Below, one piece after another: positions 1 through 13,698 of a DNA stretch of 64,000 bases. The notes beneath the pieces were generated by a model that was given only the letters and a program-made list of their open reading frames with translations, was not told the origin of the DNA and searched no databases. The position numbers were made by a program, and so were the translations under genes. The DNA is from Sphaerotilus natans. Its GTDB lineage: Bacteria > Pseudomonadota > Gammaproteobacteria > Burkholderiales > Burkholderiaceae_C. The DNA lies in the NCBI RefSeq assembly GCF_900156335.1, contig NZ_FTMZ01000006.1, positions 1 to 64,000 on the forward strand, written 5' to 3'. The stretch's first letter is position 1; each line of letters opens with the position of its first letter.

Positions 1-1
1 G

Positions 2-115
2 CCCTATGTCGCCCGCCGCGCCTGGGACTCGGCCGTCTGGCTCGCCGAGGGCGTGCTGCGCCGCTCCGTGCCCCTGCCCGGCACCATGCGGCTGCGCCCG
101 CGTGCGCAGGGATAA
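2..115 (+). CDS. C-terminal end of an unidentified protein (partial)
   Basis: Reading frame 2 is open from the window edge to a TAA at 113-115 and gives about 37 residues, rich in Arg, ending RPRAQG. The other forward frames were not excluded, but this one stops cleanly 45 nt before aroQ on the same strand, as expected for an upstream neighbour. The piece is too short to name the protein. Nothing in it suggests a membrane segment. Confidence 0.45.
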   Translation, partial: PYVARRAWDSAVWLAEGVLRRSVPLPGTMRLRPRAQG

Positions 116-160
116 TCCGCGCCGATCCGACGGTCCCCTCACCAAGAAAGTGTTTCCGCG

Positions 161-595
161 ATGAAGAAGATCCTCGTCCTGAACGGCCCGAACCTGAACC
201 TGCTGGGCACCCGCGAGCCGCAGATCTACGGCGCCGACACGCTGGCCGACGTCGAGCGCGGCCTGATCGAGCAAGGCGCACGCCAGGGCGCCGAGGTGAG
301 CTGCTTCCAGAGCAACCACGAAGGCGCGCTGATCGACCGCATCCACGCCGCGCGCCTGGACGGCACGCACTGGATCATCATCAATCCGGGTGGCCTGACC
401 CACACCAGCGTGGCGCTGCGCGACGCGCTGGCCGGCGTGGCCATTCCGGTGGTGGAGGTGCACATCAGCAACATCCACAAGCGCGAGGAGTTCCGCCACC
501 ACTCCTTCATCACCGCCATCGCCGAGGGCATGATCTGCGGCCTGGGCGTGAAGGGCTACAAGGCGGCGCTGAACTGGATTCTCGAGCGCGGCTGA
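161..595 (+). CDS. aroQ: 3-dehydroquinate dehydratase, type II
   Basis: Catalyses the third step of the shikimate pathway, 3-dehydroquinate to 3-dehydroshikimate, in the cytoplasm. The 144-residue length is normal for the small dodecameric type II enzyme. Visible family motifs are the N-terminal [14 protein letters not shown] with the active-site loop that follows (Arg and Tyr in REPQIYG), SNHEGALID, the [18 protein letters not shown] block and the substrate-binding [17 protein letters not shown] block with its conserved His. A purine-rich stretch precedes the ATG. The gene stands between an unidentified upstream gene and a hairpin that separates it from the convergent pmd operon. In many Burkholderiales aroQ is followed by accB/accC; here it is not. 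Confidence 0.96.
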   Translation: MKKILVLNGPNLNLLGTREPQIYGADTLADVERGLIEQGARQGAEVSCFQSNHEGALIDRIHAARLDGTHWIIINPGGLTHTSVALRDALAGVAIPVVEVHISNIHKREEFRHHSFITAIAEGMICGLGVKGYKAALNWILERG

Positions 596-646
596 TCTGC
601 GGCGGCCTCCAGCCGCCGCACAGATCGACCTCGAACATCGACCTCG

Positions 647-686
647 AAAAAAGGCCGCCGGTCGCGAGACCGGCGGCCAATCCTTT
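647..686. terminator. Bidirectional intrinsic terminator between aroQ and the pmd operon
   Basis: A perfect 11-bp inverted repeat (653-663 and 668-678, arm GGCCGCCGGTC, loop GCGA). Read on the minus strand it is followed by six T (647-652), the classic layout for ending the pmdC transcript. On the plus strand a weaker TCCTTTTCC tract follows, so it may also serve aroQ. Confidence 0.85.
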
Positions 687-756
687 TCCAGGAAGCAACG
701 AAAAGGAATCCGGCCGAGGCCGGATCAGCAACTCAGACGTTCAGGAGTTCAGACGT

Positions 757-1713
757 TCAGGCATTCAGCTGCTGCTCGAGCTGGTGCAGCACCTGATAGC
801 AGGGCAGCACCTGGGCCAGGCTGCTGTTGGGCTGGCGGCCTTCCTTGATGGCGGCGAAGAACTCGCGGTCCTGCAGCTCGATGCCGTTCATCGACACATC
901 CACCTTCGACACGTCGATCTTCTCCTCCTTGCCGTTGACCAGGTCGTCATAGCGGGCAATAAAGGTGCCGGTGTCGCCGATGTAGCGGAAGAAGGTGCCC
1001 AGCGGGCCGTCGTTGTTGAACGAGAGCGACAGCGTGCAGATCGCGCCGTTGGCGGCCTTGAGCTGGATGCTCATGTCCATCGCGATGCCCAGGGTCGGGT
1101 GGATCGGGCCCTGGATAGCGTTGGCCTTGACGATCGGCGAGCCACATTGGTAGGCGAACAGATCGACCGTGTGCGCGGCGTGGTGCCACAGCAGGTGGTC
1201 GGTCCACGAGCGCGGCTGGCCCAGCGCGTTCATGTTGGTGCGGCGGAAGAAGTAGGTCTGCACATCCATCTGCTGGATGTTGAACTCGCCGGCCTCGATC
1301 TTCTTGTGCACGTACTGGTGGCTGGGGTTGAAGCGGCGGGTGTGGCCGCACATGGCGACCAGGCCGCTCTTCTCGGCCAGCGCCACGGCTTCCTCGCCGT
1401 CGGCCAGCACGTCGCACAGCGGGATCTCGACCTGCACATGCTTGCCGGCCTTCAGGCAGGCCAGCGTCTGGCTGGCGTGCATCTGCGTGGGCGTGCACAG
1501 GATGACCGCGTCGACTTCCGGCATCGCCAGGCTGTCGGCCAGATCGGTGGTGACGTGTTTGACGCCGTACTTGGCGGCGACCTCGCGGGTCTTCTCCAGA
1601 TCGCGGCTGATCAGCGAGACGACCTCGACGCCGTCGATGTTCTTGATGCCGTCCAGGTGCTTGATGCCGAAGGCACCGGCGCCGGCCAGCGCCACCTTGA
1701 TGGTCTTGCTCAT
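757..1713 (-). CDS. pmdC: 4-carboxy-2-hydroxymuconate-6-semialdehyde dehydrogenase (PmdC/LigC type)
   Basis: A 318-residue Gfo/Idh/MocA-family oxidoreductase. The N-terminal Rossmann fold shows ALAGAGAFGIKHLDGI (about residues 9-24). The dinucleotide-domain end carries CTPTQMHASQTLACLKAGKHV, then the C-terminal catalytic domain has CGHTRRFNPSHQ and a His-rich WHHAAHTVDLF. In the protocatechuate 4,5-cleavage pathway the enzyme oxidises the cyclic hemiacetal of 4-carboxy-2-hydroxymuconate semialdehyde to 2-pyrone-4,6-dicarboxylate with NAD(P). The specific function comes from its place right after pmdA-pmdB (40-nt gap) at the end of the operon, followed by the terminator. The family as a whole is broad, so context carries the call. 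Confidence 0.93.
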   Translation of the reverse strand: MSKTIKVALAGAGAFGIKHLDGIKNIDGVEVVSLISRDLEKTREVAAKYGVKHVTTDLADSLAMPEVDAVILCTPTQMHASQTLACLKAGKHVQVEIPLCDVLADGEEAVALAEKSGLVAMCGHTRRFNPSHQYVHKKIEAGEFNIQQMDVQTYFFRRTNMNALGQPRSWTDHLLWHHAAHTVDLFAYQCGSPIVKANAIQGPIHPTLGIAMDMSIQLKAANGAICTLSLSFNNDGPLGTFFRYIGDTGTFIARYDDLVNGKEEKIDVSKVDVSMNGIELQDREFFAAIKEGRQPNSSLAQVLPCYQVLHQLEQQLNA

Positions 1714-1753
1714 GGGGATAGTCCTGTCGTGTGGGGGGGCGAGCCGCGGGGGC

Positions 1754-3088
<1,335 letters not shown>

Positions 3089-4042
3089 TCAGGCTCCTTG
3101 CCCGTGGACTTGAGCTTCTTCGGGCCAGTACAGGCGCATCGGGTTGTCGACCAGCAGCTTCTTCTGCAGCTCGGGCGTCGGCGCGATGGCGGGGATGAAG
3201 TCCACCAGCAGGCCGTCGTCGGGCATGTGGTCCTTCAGGTTGGGATGCGGCCAGTCGGTACCCCAGAGCACGCGATCCGGGAATTCCTCGACCACGCGGC
3301 GCGCGAAGGGCACCACGTCGCGGTAGGCGGCCTGCTCGCCGTCCAGCGCCTTGGGGCCGGTGGCGGAGAGGCGCTCCGGGCAGCTCACCTTGCTCCAGAC
3401 GTTCGGATGCTCGCGCATGAACTTCAGGAACAGCGCGAACTCGGGGCCGTCGATGGGCTGGGTGACATCCGGGCGGCCCATGTGGTCGACGACCACGGTG
3501 GTCGGCAGCGCGGTGAAGAAGTCCCAGAGTTCCGGCAGGTCCACCGCCTCGAAATAGATGACGACATGCCAGCCGAGCTTGGCGATGCGCTCGGCGATCT
3601 CCAGCAGCTCGTCCTTGGGCGTGAAGTCCACCAGGCGCTTGACGAAGTTGAAGCGCACGCCGCGCACGCCGGCGGCGTGCATCGCCTGCAGCTCGTCATC
3701 GGTCACCGAGCGCCGCACGGTGGCCACGCCCCGCGCCTTGCCGCCGCTGGAGACGCAGGCGTCGATCATCGCGCGGTTGTCGGCGCCGTGGCAGGTAGCC
3801 TGCACGACGACGTTGCGCGCGAAGCCCAGGTGGTCGCGCAGCGCGTAGAGCTCGTGCTTGGACGCGTCGCAGGGCGTGTACTTGCGCTCGGGCGCATAGG
3901 GGAATTCGGCGCCGGGGCCGAAGACGTGGCAGTGCGCATCGACCGCACCGGCCGGCAGCTGGAACGTCGGCTTGGCAGGACCGGTGTACCAGTCCAGCCA
4001 GCCGGCGGTCTTCGTGAAGTCACCCGTGGTGGGCTTGCTCAT
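3089..4042 (-). CDS. pmdD: 2-pyrone-4,6-dicarboxylate hydrolase
   Basis: Amidohydrolase-superfamily enzyme of 317 residues that hydrolyses 2-pyrone-4,6-dicarboxylate to 4-oxalomesaconate. The metal/substrate motif DAHCHVFGP is near residue 35, ATCHGADNRAM and RGVRFNFVKRL lie in the barrel, VVDHMGRPD follows, and the C-terminal GTDWPHPN carries the catalytic Asp. These are the signatures of LigI, which unlike most superfamily members is active without a metal. It sits between the Bug protein gene and pmdA, in pathway order. Confidence 0.95.
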   Translation of the reverse strand: MSKPTTGDFTKTAGWLDWYTGPAKPTFQLPAGAVDAHCHVFGPGAEFPYAPERKYTPCDASKHELYALRDHLGFARNVVVQATCHGADNRAMIDACVSSGGKARGVATVRRSVTDDELQAMHAAGVRGVRFNFVKRLVDFTPKDELLEIAERIAKLGWHVVIYFEAVDLPELWDFFTALPTTVVVDHMGRPDVTQPIDGPEFALFLKFMREHPNVWSKVSCPERLSATGPKALDGEQAAYRDVVPFARRVVEEFPDRVLWGTDWPHPNLKDHMPDDGLLVDFIPAIAPTPELQKKLLVDNPMRLYWPEEAQVHGQGA

Positions 4043-4095
4043 GGGAATTCAGTCCTTGGGTTGAACCGGGAGGAAAATGCGCGAGGCTGCCGGCC

Positions 4096-5121
4096 TCAGT
4101 CCAGCGAAGCCTTGGCGCGCTGGATCACGCCAGCCCACTTGGTCGATTCCGACTGGATGAAGCTGCCGAACTGCTCGCGTGTCGTCGGAAAGAGGTCATA
4201 GCCGAAGGTGGCGTAGCGCTGGGCGATCTCCGGCTCGGCCAGGGCCTTCTCGAGGTCGCGCTGGATGCGATCGGCCACCGCCTTGGGCAGGCCCTTCGGC
4301 GTGGCGATGGTCGTCCAGCCCGAGACCTCGTAGCCGGCCGGTCCGCCCGACTCGGCCACCGTCGGCACGTCCGGGAAGGCCGGATGGCGCTTCAGGCCGG
4401 TGGTGCCGATGAACTTGATCTTGCCGGCGCGCTGCAGCGGCCCGGCGGTGGCCATCGTGCCCAGAGCGAAGTTCAGCTCGCCGTTGGCCACGCCGGTGTA
4501 GAGCTGCGAGGTCTCCTTGTAGACCACATGCTGCATCTCGGTGTTCGTCATCGCCTCCAGCAGCGCGGTGCCCAGATGCACCGGATTGCCGACCGACCAG
4601 GAGCCGTAGTTCAGCTTGCCGGGATTGGCGCGGGCCTCGGCCAGGATGTCGCCGACATTGCGGTACTTGCTGTTCGCCGCGGTGGTCAGGAAGAAGTTGG
4701 CGCGGAACAGCGGCAGCACCGGCTCGAAGTCCTTCGGGTCGTAGGGCAGCTTCTTGAACAGGTGCGGATAGGCGACCAGATGCACATTGTCCAGATGCAT
4801 CAGGTCATGGCCGTCCTTGGCGCCCTGGCGGAAGGCATCGATGGCGATGAAGCCGTTGGCACCGGGCCGGTTCTCGACGATGACCGGCTTGCCCCAGGTC
4901 TTCTGCAGCTTTTCAGCCAGCAGGCGCACCACGCCTTCCGGGCCGGAGCCGACCGGGAAAGGCGTGATGATGCGCACCGGCTTGGTCGGCCAGTCGGTGG
5001 CGGCGGCCGCCGAGGCCGCGGTCTGGGCCTGCGTCGGCAGCGCAAAGGCGGCGCTCACGCCAGCGACGGCGGCCAGCTTCAGGAAGGCCTTGCGGCTCGG
5101 GCGGGTGAATCGATCGGTCAT
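4096..5121 (-). CDS. Bug/TctC-family periplasmic solute-binding protein (1 of 5)
   Basis: A 341-residue extracytoplasmic receptor of the tripartite tricarboxylate transporter (Bug) family. The N terminus has a twin-arginine-like signal (PSRKAFLKLAAVAGVSAAFA) with a likely cut after TQAQT. The family signature follows: KPVRIITPFPVGSGPEGVVRLLAEKL and VIVENRPGANGFIAIDAF, and later YGSWSVGNPVHLGTALL and VVYKETSQLYTGVANGEL. No tctA or tctB membrane gene is in the window. Its position inside the pmd operon suggests binding of protocatechuate or a related carboxylate; this is inference from context, since Bug ligands cannot be read from sequence. Confidence 0.9.
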   Translation of the reverse strand: MTDRFTRPSRKAFLKLAAVAGVSAAFALPTQAQTAASAAAATDWPTKPVRIITPFPVGSGPEGVVRLLAEKLQKTWGKPVIVENRPGANGFIAIDAFRQGAKDGHDLMHLDNVHLVAYPHLFKKLPYDPKDFEPVLPLFRANFFLTTAANSKYRNVGDILAEARANPGKLNYGSWSVGNPVHLGTALLEAMTNTEMQHVVYKETSQLYTGVANGELNFALGTMATAGPLQRAGKIKFIGTTGLKRHPAFPDVPTVAESGGPAGYEVSGWTTIATPKGLPKAVADRIQRDLEKALAEPEIAQRYATFGYDLFPTTREQFGSFIQSESTKWAGVIQRAKASLD

Positions 5122-5210
5122 CGTTGTCTCCTGGAAGGGGGTGGATGGCGCGGCGGGCCGGATCTGGGTCCGTTTCGTGTCGTCGCGTCAGGGGGCGGAT
5201 GGCGCCCGGC

Positions 5211-5894
5211 TCAGTCGATGTAGCGCAGGCCGGCCTTGGCCAGCGGCTCGCGCATCTTGTACATGTCCAGGCCGAGCACGCCGCTGGCGAGCATGTCGCG
5301 CTTCTCGCCCTCGAAGCTCTCGCGCTTGGCGGCGGCAGCAGCCACCTCGACCACGCGGGCAGCCGGCACGCAGCACACGCCGTCGTCGTCGGCGACGATC
5401 GCGTCGCCCGGGTTGACCATCATGCCGGCGCACACCACCGGGATGTTCACCGAGCCCAGCGTGGCCTTGATCGTGCCCTTGGAACTGATGGCCTTGGACC
5501 AGACCGGGAAGCCCATCTCCTTGAGCGTCTTCACGTCGCGCACGCCGGCGTCGATGATCAGCGCGCGCGCGCCCCGGGCCATGAAGCTGGTAGCCAGCAG
5601 GTCGCCGAAGTAGCCGTCGGTGCACTCGGCGGTGACGGCCGCCACCACGATGTCGCCCGGCTGGATCTGCTCGGCCGCGACATGCATCATCCAGTTGTCG
5701 CCCGGGTGCAGCAGCACGGTGACCGCGGTGCCCGAGACCTGGGTGCCGACCTGGATCGGGCGCATGCAGGGCTTGAGCAGGCCGACGCGGCCCATCGCCT
5801 CGTGCACAGTGGCCGATCCCAGCGCGGCCAGACGGTCGGTGGCCTCGCGGTCGGCACGGGTGATGTTGCGGTAGACGACGCCGAGTTCGTACAT
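5211..5894 (-). CDS. pmdF: 4-carboxy-4-hydroxy-2-oxoadipate aldolase / oxaloacetate decarboxylase
   Basis: A 227-residue RraA/HMG-CHA-aldolase family protein. It splits 4-carboxy-4-hydroxy-2-oxoadipate into pyruvate and oxaloacetate with a divalent metal and can decarboxylate oxaloacetate. Seen motifs: TVHEAMGR near the start, [38 protein letters not shown] (the GxxxA...RG..G.I.D.G.RD core holding the substrate Arg and metal Asp) and [17 protein letters not shown]. It is first in the operon. An AGGAGC ribosome site precedes the ATG. The preceding step, 4-oxalomesaconate hydratase, has no gene in this window. Confidence 0.94.
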   Translation of the reverse strand: MYELGVVYRNITRADREATDRLAALGSATVHEAMGRVGLLKPCMRPIQVGTQVSGTAVTVLLHPGDNWMMHVAAEQIQPGDIVVAAVTAECTDGYFGDLLATSFMARGARALIIDAGVRDVKTLKEMGFPVWSKAISSKGTIKATLGSVNIPVVCAGMMVNPGDAIVADDDGVCCVPAARVVEVAAAAAKRESFEGEKRDMLASGVLGLDMYKMREPLAKAGLRYID

Positions 5895-6229
5895 GACGGG
5901 AAAGCTCCTGAGGGCGGAATTCGTTCGGGACCAGACCGACAGGCCTGATGAGGCTGCGCCGGATTCTGGCGGCGCCCGGCCATGCCGTACAGGCAGAGAA
6001 TCGACTATCAGCTATCGCACAGCAGCATCACTCATGCGGGAATTTCCCGAGATCATGCGCACCGCACAGCCAGCGTCCTGACAGGAAGACATGCGACATT
6101 GCGCGCCACGGAGACACTTCCCGCACTGTGAGAGACAATTTCACCCGGGAAAGAAAGACCCCGACAGAACTGACCCGTGCAGAGCGCGGGTCGCGCTTCA
6201 TCCGAAGCCCCCACAACGGAGATAGTTGA
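5895..6229. promoter_or_regulatory. Divergent promoter region between the pmd operon and icd
   Basis: 335 bp without a supportable gene. It contains CGGGAA-T-TTCCCG (6037-6049), a perfect 13-bp inverted repeat with a central T, flanked by direct ATGCG repeats. The same half-sites recur as TTCCCG (6118-6123) and CGGGAA (6146-6151), 22 nt apart. Near icd a GACCCG/CGGGTC pair (6172-6177, 6187-6192) could fold in the leader, and GGAG at about 6218 is the icd ribosome site. Short open frames here have no recognisable features. Confidence 0.55.
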
Positions 6230-8467
<2,238 letters not shown>

Positions 8468-8485
8468 ATCCGGCCCTGAGCCGCT

Positions 8486-8548
8486 GAAGCCGGTGGTTCC
8501 GCCGGCTTCCTGACGGCCCCGCCTGGGTTTTCCCGGCCGGGGCTTTCT
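8486..8548 (+). terminator. Tandem hairpin terminator after icd
   Basis: First hairpin: 8-bp arms GAAGCCGG (8486-8493) and CCGGCTTC (8502-8509). Second: a strong bulged stem from 8516 to 8543 (outer arm GCCCCG/CGGGGC, inner GGG/CCC around a TTTT loop), followed directly by TTTCT. Together they should end icd transcription before the next gene. Confidence 0.8.
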
Positions 8549-8634
8549 GCCGTGGGGACAAGGATTCCTGACAGGGCTGTAAGTTGCCGTGGTTAGGCTC
8601 ATGACTGCACAAGTGCTGCCACGGAGAAGAGCCC

Positions 8635-9906
8635 ATGAAATACGTCCTGATCGGAGCCGGCCCGGCCGGCGTGCGCGCCGCCGAGACCCTGCGCAAGGAA
8701 GATCCCACCAGCGAGATCACGCTGGTCGGTGGCGAGCCGGGCGCGCCCTACGCGCGCATGGCCATTCCCTATGTGCTGAACAAGTCGATCACCGAGTCGG
8801 GGGCGCTGCAGCGCAAGGCCGACCTGCACTACGACATCCAGGGCATCCGCTACCTCAACCGCAAGGCGCTGAAGGTCCATGCACGCGCCGATGGCGGCAC
8901 GGTCGACCTCGACGACGGCAGCTCGCTCGACTACGACCGCCTGCTGGTGGCCACCGGCTCGTCGCCGTCGCTGCCGCCGATTCCCGGCACCGACCTGCCC
9001 GGCGTGGTCACCTGCTGGACGCTGGCGGACGCACGCGCCATCGCCGAGAAGCTCCAGCCCGGCAACCGCGTGGTGATGGTGGGCGCGGGCTTCGTCGCCG
9101 GCGTGTGCATGAAGTCGCTGGTGGGCACCGGCGTGAAGCTGTCGGTCATCGCCGGCCGCGCCGGCCAGATCCTGCGCACGATGATGGCGCCGACCGGCAG
9201 CAGCATGATGCAGCGCTGGCTGGAGGAACGCGGCGTCGACGTCATCACCACCGGCCGCACCGAGCGCATCGAAACCGGCCCGAGCGGCCCGCGCCTGGTG
9301 ATGGACACCCGGGTGATCGAGGCTGACCTGATCATCCTGGCCACCGGCGTGAAGCCGAACGTCTCCTTCCTGGAGGGCACCGGCGCGCAGATCGACCAGG
9401 GCGTCGTCGTCGACCACTTCATGCGCACCACCGTGCCGCATGTCTACGCCGCCGGCGACGTGGCGCAGGGCCGCGACTTCTCCACCGGCGAATGGGTGGT
9501 GCATGCGCTGCAGCCCACCGCCACCGAGCACGGCCGCATCGCCGCGCTGAACATGGCCGGCAAGACCCTGCCCTACCGCGGCAGCCTGAGCATGAACGTG
9601 CTCGACATCGGCGGCCTGATCTCGCACACCTTCGGCCAGTGGCAAGGCGTGGAAGGCGGCGAGATGGTCGAGGAGGTCGACGAGGAGAACTTCCTCTACA
9701 CCCGCCTGTGCTTCAAGGGCGAGCGCATGGTCGGCGCGATCACCATCGGCAACTGCAACCATGTCGGCGCGATCCGCGGCCTGATCCAGACCCGCCGCCC
9801 GCTTGGCGAGTGGAAGGACAAGCTGATGCACAACCCGCACAAGGTGATGGCCGCCTTCGTCGACCTGGGCCAGCACCGGGCGCTGCCCGCCACCGCGGCC
9901 GCCTGA
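8635..9906 (+). CDS. FAD-dependent NAD(P)H oxidoreductase (pyridine nucleotide-disulfide reductase family)
   Basis: A 423-residue flavoprotein of the rubredoxin-/ferredoxin-reductase type. An N-terminal FAD-binding Rossmann motif (LIGAGPAGVRAAETLR) is followed by LLVATGSSPSLPPIPG, a second nucleotide-binding loop MVGAGFVAGVCMKSL and the FAD-contact motif VYAAGDVAQG. No redox-active CxxxxC pair is seen, so it is not a classical disulfide reductase. The C-terminal part (from about residue 315) carries NVLDIGGLISHTFGQW, which I do not tie to a known partner. An ACGGAGAAG ribosome site precedes the start. The electron acceptor is unknown. Confidence 0.8.
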   Translation: MKYVLIGAGPAGVRAAETLRKEDPTSEITLVGGEPGAPYARMAIPYVLNKSITESGALQRKADLHYDIQGIRYLNRKALKVHARADGGTVDLDDGSSLDYDRLLVATGSSPSLPPIPGTDLPGVVTCWTLADARAIAEKLQPGNRVVMVGAGFVAGVCMKSLVGTGVKLSVIAGRAGQILRTMMAPTGSSMMQRWLEERGVDVITTGRTERIETGPSGPRLVMDTRVIEADLIILATGVKPNVSFLEGTGAQIDQGVVVDHFMRTTVPHVYAAGDVAQGRDFSTGEWVVHALQPTATEHGRIAALNMAGKTLPYRGSLSMNVLDIGGLISHTFGQWQGVEGGEMVEEVDEENFLYTRLCFKGERMVGAITIGNCNHVGAIRGLIQTRRPLGEWKDKLMHNPHKVMAAFVDLGQHRALPATAAA

Positions 9907-9921
9907 GACCGCTCTGCGGCC

Positions 9922-11223
9922 TCACCGGCCTGTCGACAGCGGCGCGGCCCCCGACAGACGGCGATCGATCTCGCGGCACAGCGCCACCGGGTCCGGTGCG
10001 GGCATCGACGCGAACCGGGCCGCGATCCCGGCGCAGCAGGCACGCACCGAGGCGGATCCGGTCAGCGCCTGCAGGCGGCCCGCCAGCGTGCGCGCGCTCA
10101 GGCGCCGCGCCGGCAGGCTCTGGCCGGCACCGAGCGCCACCACCCGGTCGGCGTTGTCGAACTGGTCCCAGGCAAAAGGCGTGACCAGCTGGGGCGTGCC
10201 GGCCCGCAGCGCCTCGGCGGTGGTCCCGATGCCGCCGTGGTGCACCACCGCGGCGACCCGCGGCAGCAGCGCCGCCAGCGGCACATAGGGCTGCCACAGC
10301 ACGGTCGGTGGCAGCTCGGACGGCAGCTGAGCGCGGTCAGACGTCAGCAGCACGGCGCGATGGCCAGTGCGCACCAGCGCCGCCAGCGCACTGGCAAAGA
10401 AGCCGCTCGCCTGCAGGTTGCCCGTGCCGGCGGTGAACACCAGCGGCGCCTTGCCGGCAGCGAGAAAGGCCGCCAGCTCGGGCGAGAAGGCTGCCGGCGT
10501 CGCGTCTGCGGCCTCAAAAAGCGGGAAGTCGCCCTCGATGAAGGGGCGTGGCCAGTCCGGTGGACTGGGCGCGAACCAGGACGGAAAGAGCGAGACCGTC
10601 AGGTCCGGCGCCTGGGCGATGTGCGGCAGAAAGGACGTGCCGATGCCGGGCAGCCCCTGCGCGCGGCGCACAGCGTCAAGCGGCGGACAGGCCACCGGAT
10701 CGATCCAGCGCCGGTCGACGAAGCGCCAGAGCGCCTGGCGCCAGCGCATCGGCACCCAGCGTGGCACCGCCAGATCGCCCATGCGCAGCGGGTCGTGGCA
10801 GGTGCGCAGGCTCGACGGCGCCAGATGGACCGCGACGAGGGCCTGCAGCGCGCCGGTCTCGCGCGCGATCGCTGCACCCGGCACCGTGAACGGGTGCGCG
10901 ATGGCGACGCGCGGCGCCGCCCCTCTCACCGTCCTCAGGGTCTGCAACGCCTGTTCCAGATCGCGCCGGTAGTCGGCCAGCAGCGCCGCGAAGCCTTTCT
11001 TCGGATCCCAGAGATCGGGATGGCGCAGCACCCGCAGATAGTCCTCGTCGGTGCCGATGCCGACCACGGGCAGCCCGGCACCCCGCACCCGGTCGCAGTG
11101 ATAGGCATGCGTGAGGACCGTCACCTCGTGCCCGAGCGTCTGCAGCGCCTGGCCCAGCCACAGGAAAGGGTGCAGGTCACCGGTGCTGCCGACGGTGAGA
11201 AGAAGGTAATGCGGGGTGGACAT
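9922..11223 (-). CDS. GT1-family glycosyltransferase (UGT/MGT-like)
   Basis: A 433-residue GT-B fold enzyme that would transfer a nucleotide-activated sugar to a small lipophilic acceptor. The N-terminal acceptor domain begins LLLTVGSTGDLHPFLWLGQALQTLGHEVTVLT, with the glycine loop and catalytic His region of this family. The C-terminal donor domain has FTAGTGNLQASGFFASAL and the signature VVHHGGIGTTAEALRAGTPQLVTPFAWDQFDNADRV. Relatives include sterol, rhamnosyl and macrolide glycosyltransferases. The acceptor cannot be told from sequence. It follows glpK on the same strand with a 44-nt gap but has no evident link to glycerol. Confidence 0.85.
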   Translation of the reverse strand: MSTPHYLLLTVGSTGDLHPFLWLGQALQTLGHEVTVLTHAYHCDRVRGAGLPVVGIGTDEDYLRVLRHPDLWDPKKGFAALLADYRRDLEQALQTLRTVRGAAPRVAIAHPFTVPGAAIARETGALQALVAVHLAPSSLRTCHDPLRMGDLAVPRWVPMRWRQALWRFVDRRWIDPVACPPLDAVRRAQGLPGIGTSFLPHIAQAPDLTVSLFPSWFAPSPPDWPRPFIEGDFPLFEAADATPAAFSPELAAFLAAGKAPLVFTAGTGNLQASGFFASALAALVRTGHRAVLLTSDRAQLPSELPPTVLWQPYVPLAALLPRVAAVVHHGGIGTTAEALRAGTPQLVTPFAWDQFDNADRVVALGAGQSLPARRLSARTLAGRLQALTGSASVRACCAGIAARFASMPAPDPVALCREIDRRLSGAAPLSTGR

Positions 11224-11267
11224 GCACGGTTTCTATCATTTTCAGCCGGTATCCCGCCTGACAACGC

Positions 11268-12767
<1,500 letters not shown>

Positions 12768-12823
12768 GGGAAGTCTCCTCGGAGGGTCGTTGTCGTCGGG
12801 TCGTCGGGGCGTCGCCGCGGCCT

Positions 12824-13588
12824 TCAGCGCGCGATGTCGAGCTGCACGCCGGCCTCGGCCAGCAGCGCCGCGTAGGGGGCGAGCGGCTCGGCGTCGGTGA
12901 ACAGGCGGTCGAGCTGCGGCATGCGCGCCATCTCGACCATCGCCGGCCGGTCGAACTTGGAATGGTCGGCGGCCAGCCAGACCTCGCGGCTCTGCCGGAT
13001 GATGGCCTGCGCGACCTTGACCTCGCGGTAGTCGTAGTCGCGCAGCGTGCCGTCGGGCTCGATGCCGGAGATGCCGATGATGCCGATGTCGACCCGGAAC
13101 TGATGGATGAAGTCGACCGCTGCCTCGCCGACGATGCCGCGGTCGCGGTGGCGCACCACGCCGCCTGCGACGATGACCTCGCAGTCGGGGTTGTCCGCCA
13201 GGATGGCCGCGACATTCAGGTTGTTGGTGATGACGCGCAGGCCGCGGTGGCGCAGCAGCTCGCGCGCCACCGCCTCGGTGGTCGTGCCCAGGTTGATCAG
13301 CAGCGAGCAGCCCTCGGGCACCGCCGCGGCCACCGCGCGCGCGATGCGCTGCTTGGCCTCGGCATGCAGGTCCTGGCGCTGGCGGTAGGCGATGTTCTCG
13401 GTGGTCGACATCGGCAGGCGCACGCCGCCGTGGAAACGCGCCAGCAGGCCGGCCTCGGCCAGCAGCTTCACGTCGCGGCGCACCGTCTGCAGCGTCACGC
13501 CGAAGCGCTCGGCCAGCGCCTCGACCGTCATCACGCCGCGGGCGCGGACCTCGTCGAGCAGTTCGGATTGGCGGGGGTTCGGAGTCAT
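12824..13588 (-). CDS. glpR: DeoR-family glycerol-3-phosphate regulon repressor
   Basis: A 254-residue DeoR/GlpR regulator. The N-terminal winged helix shows [51 protein letters not shown]. The C-terminal sugar-phosphate sensor domain has [19 protein letters not shown] and a [20 protein letters not shown] stretch. The start was set at 13588, because an upstream extension of the frame encodes an improbable hydrophobic leader over the promoter region. It represses until glycerol 3-phosphate binds. The neighbouring glpK and divergent glpD are the expected targets. Confidence 0.93.
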   Translation of the reverse strand: MTPNPRQSELLDEVRARGVMTVEALAERFGVTLQTVRRDVKLLAEAGLLARFHGGVRLPMSTTENIAYRQRQDLHAEAKQRIARAVAAAVPEGCSLLINLGTTTEAVARELLRHRGLRVITNNLNVAAILADNPDCEVIVAGGVVRHRDRGIVGEAAVDFIHQFRVDIGIIGISGIEPDGTLRDYDYREVKVAQAIIRQSREVWLAADHSKFDRPAMVEMARMPQLDRLFTDAEPLAPYAALLAEAGVQLDIAR

Positions 13589-13639
13589 GCGCGGGATTGT
13601 GCATGGCCCCCAGACGAAAGGAAACCGTGCCACCACTTC

Positions 13640-13666
13640 TTGAAAACGAACAAAGAATAATATAAA
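13640..13666. promoter_or_regulatory. Probable GlpR operator and glpD promoter
   Basis: The 110-bp glpR-glpD gap turns abruptly A/T-rich. TTGAAA (13640-13645) overlaps AACGAACA (13645-13652), which matches a half-site of the E. coli GlpR operator, and TATAAA/TAAAAA at 13661-13668 is a plausible -10. A further ACAAAGGAACA lies at 13673-13683. Promoter and operator overlap as expected for repression of both divergent units. Confidence 0.5.
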
Positions 13667-13698
13667 AAGAAAACAAAGGAACATTCAAAGGAGCTTCT

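Noticed and set aside
5948-6229. 93-codon plus-strand frame in the pmdF-icd gap
   Set aside because: No recognisable motif or good ribosome site; it lies over the palindromes of the control region and ends just before the icd start.
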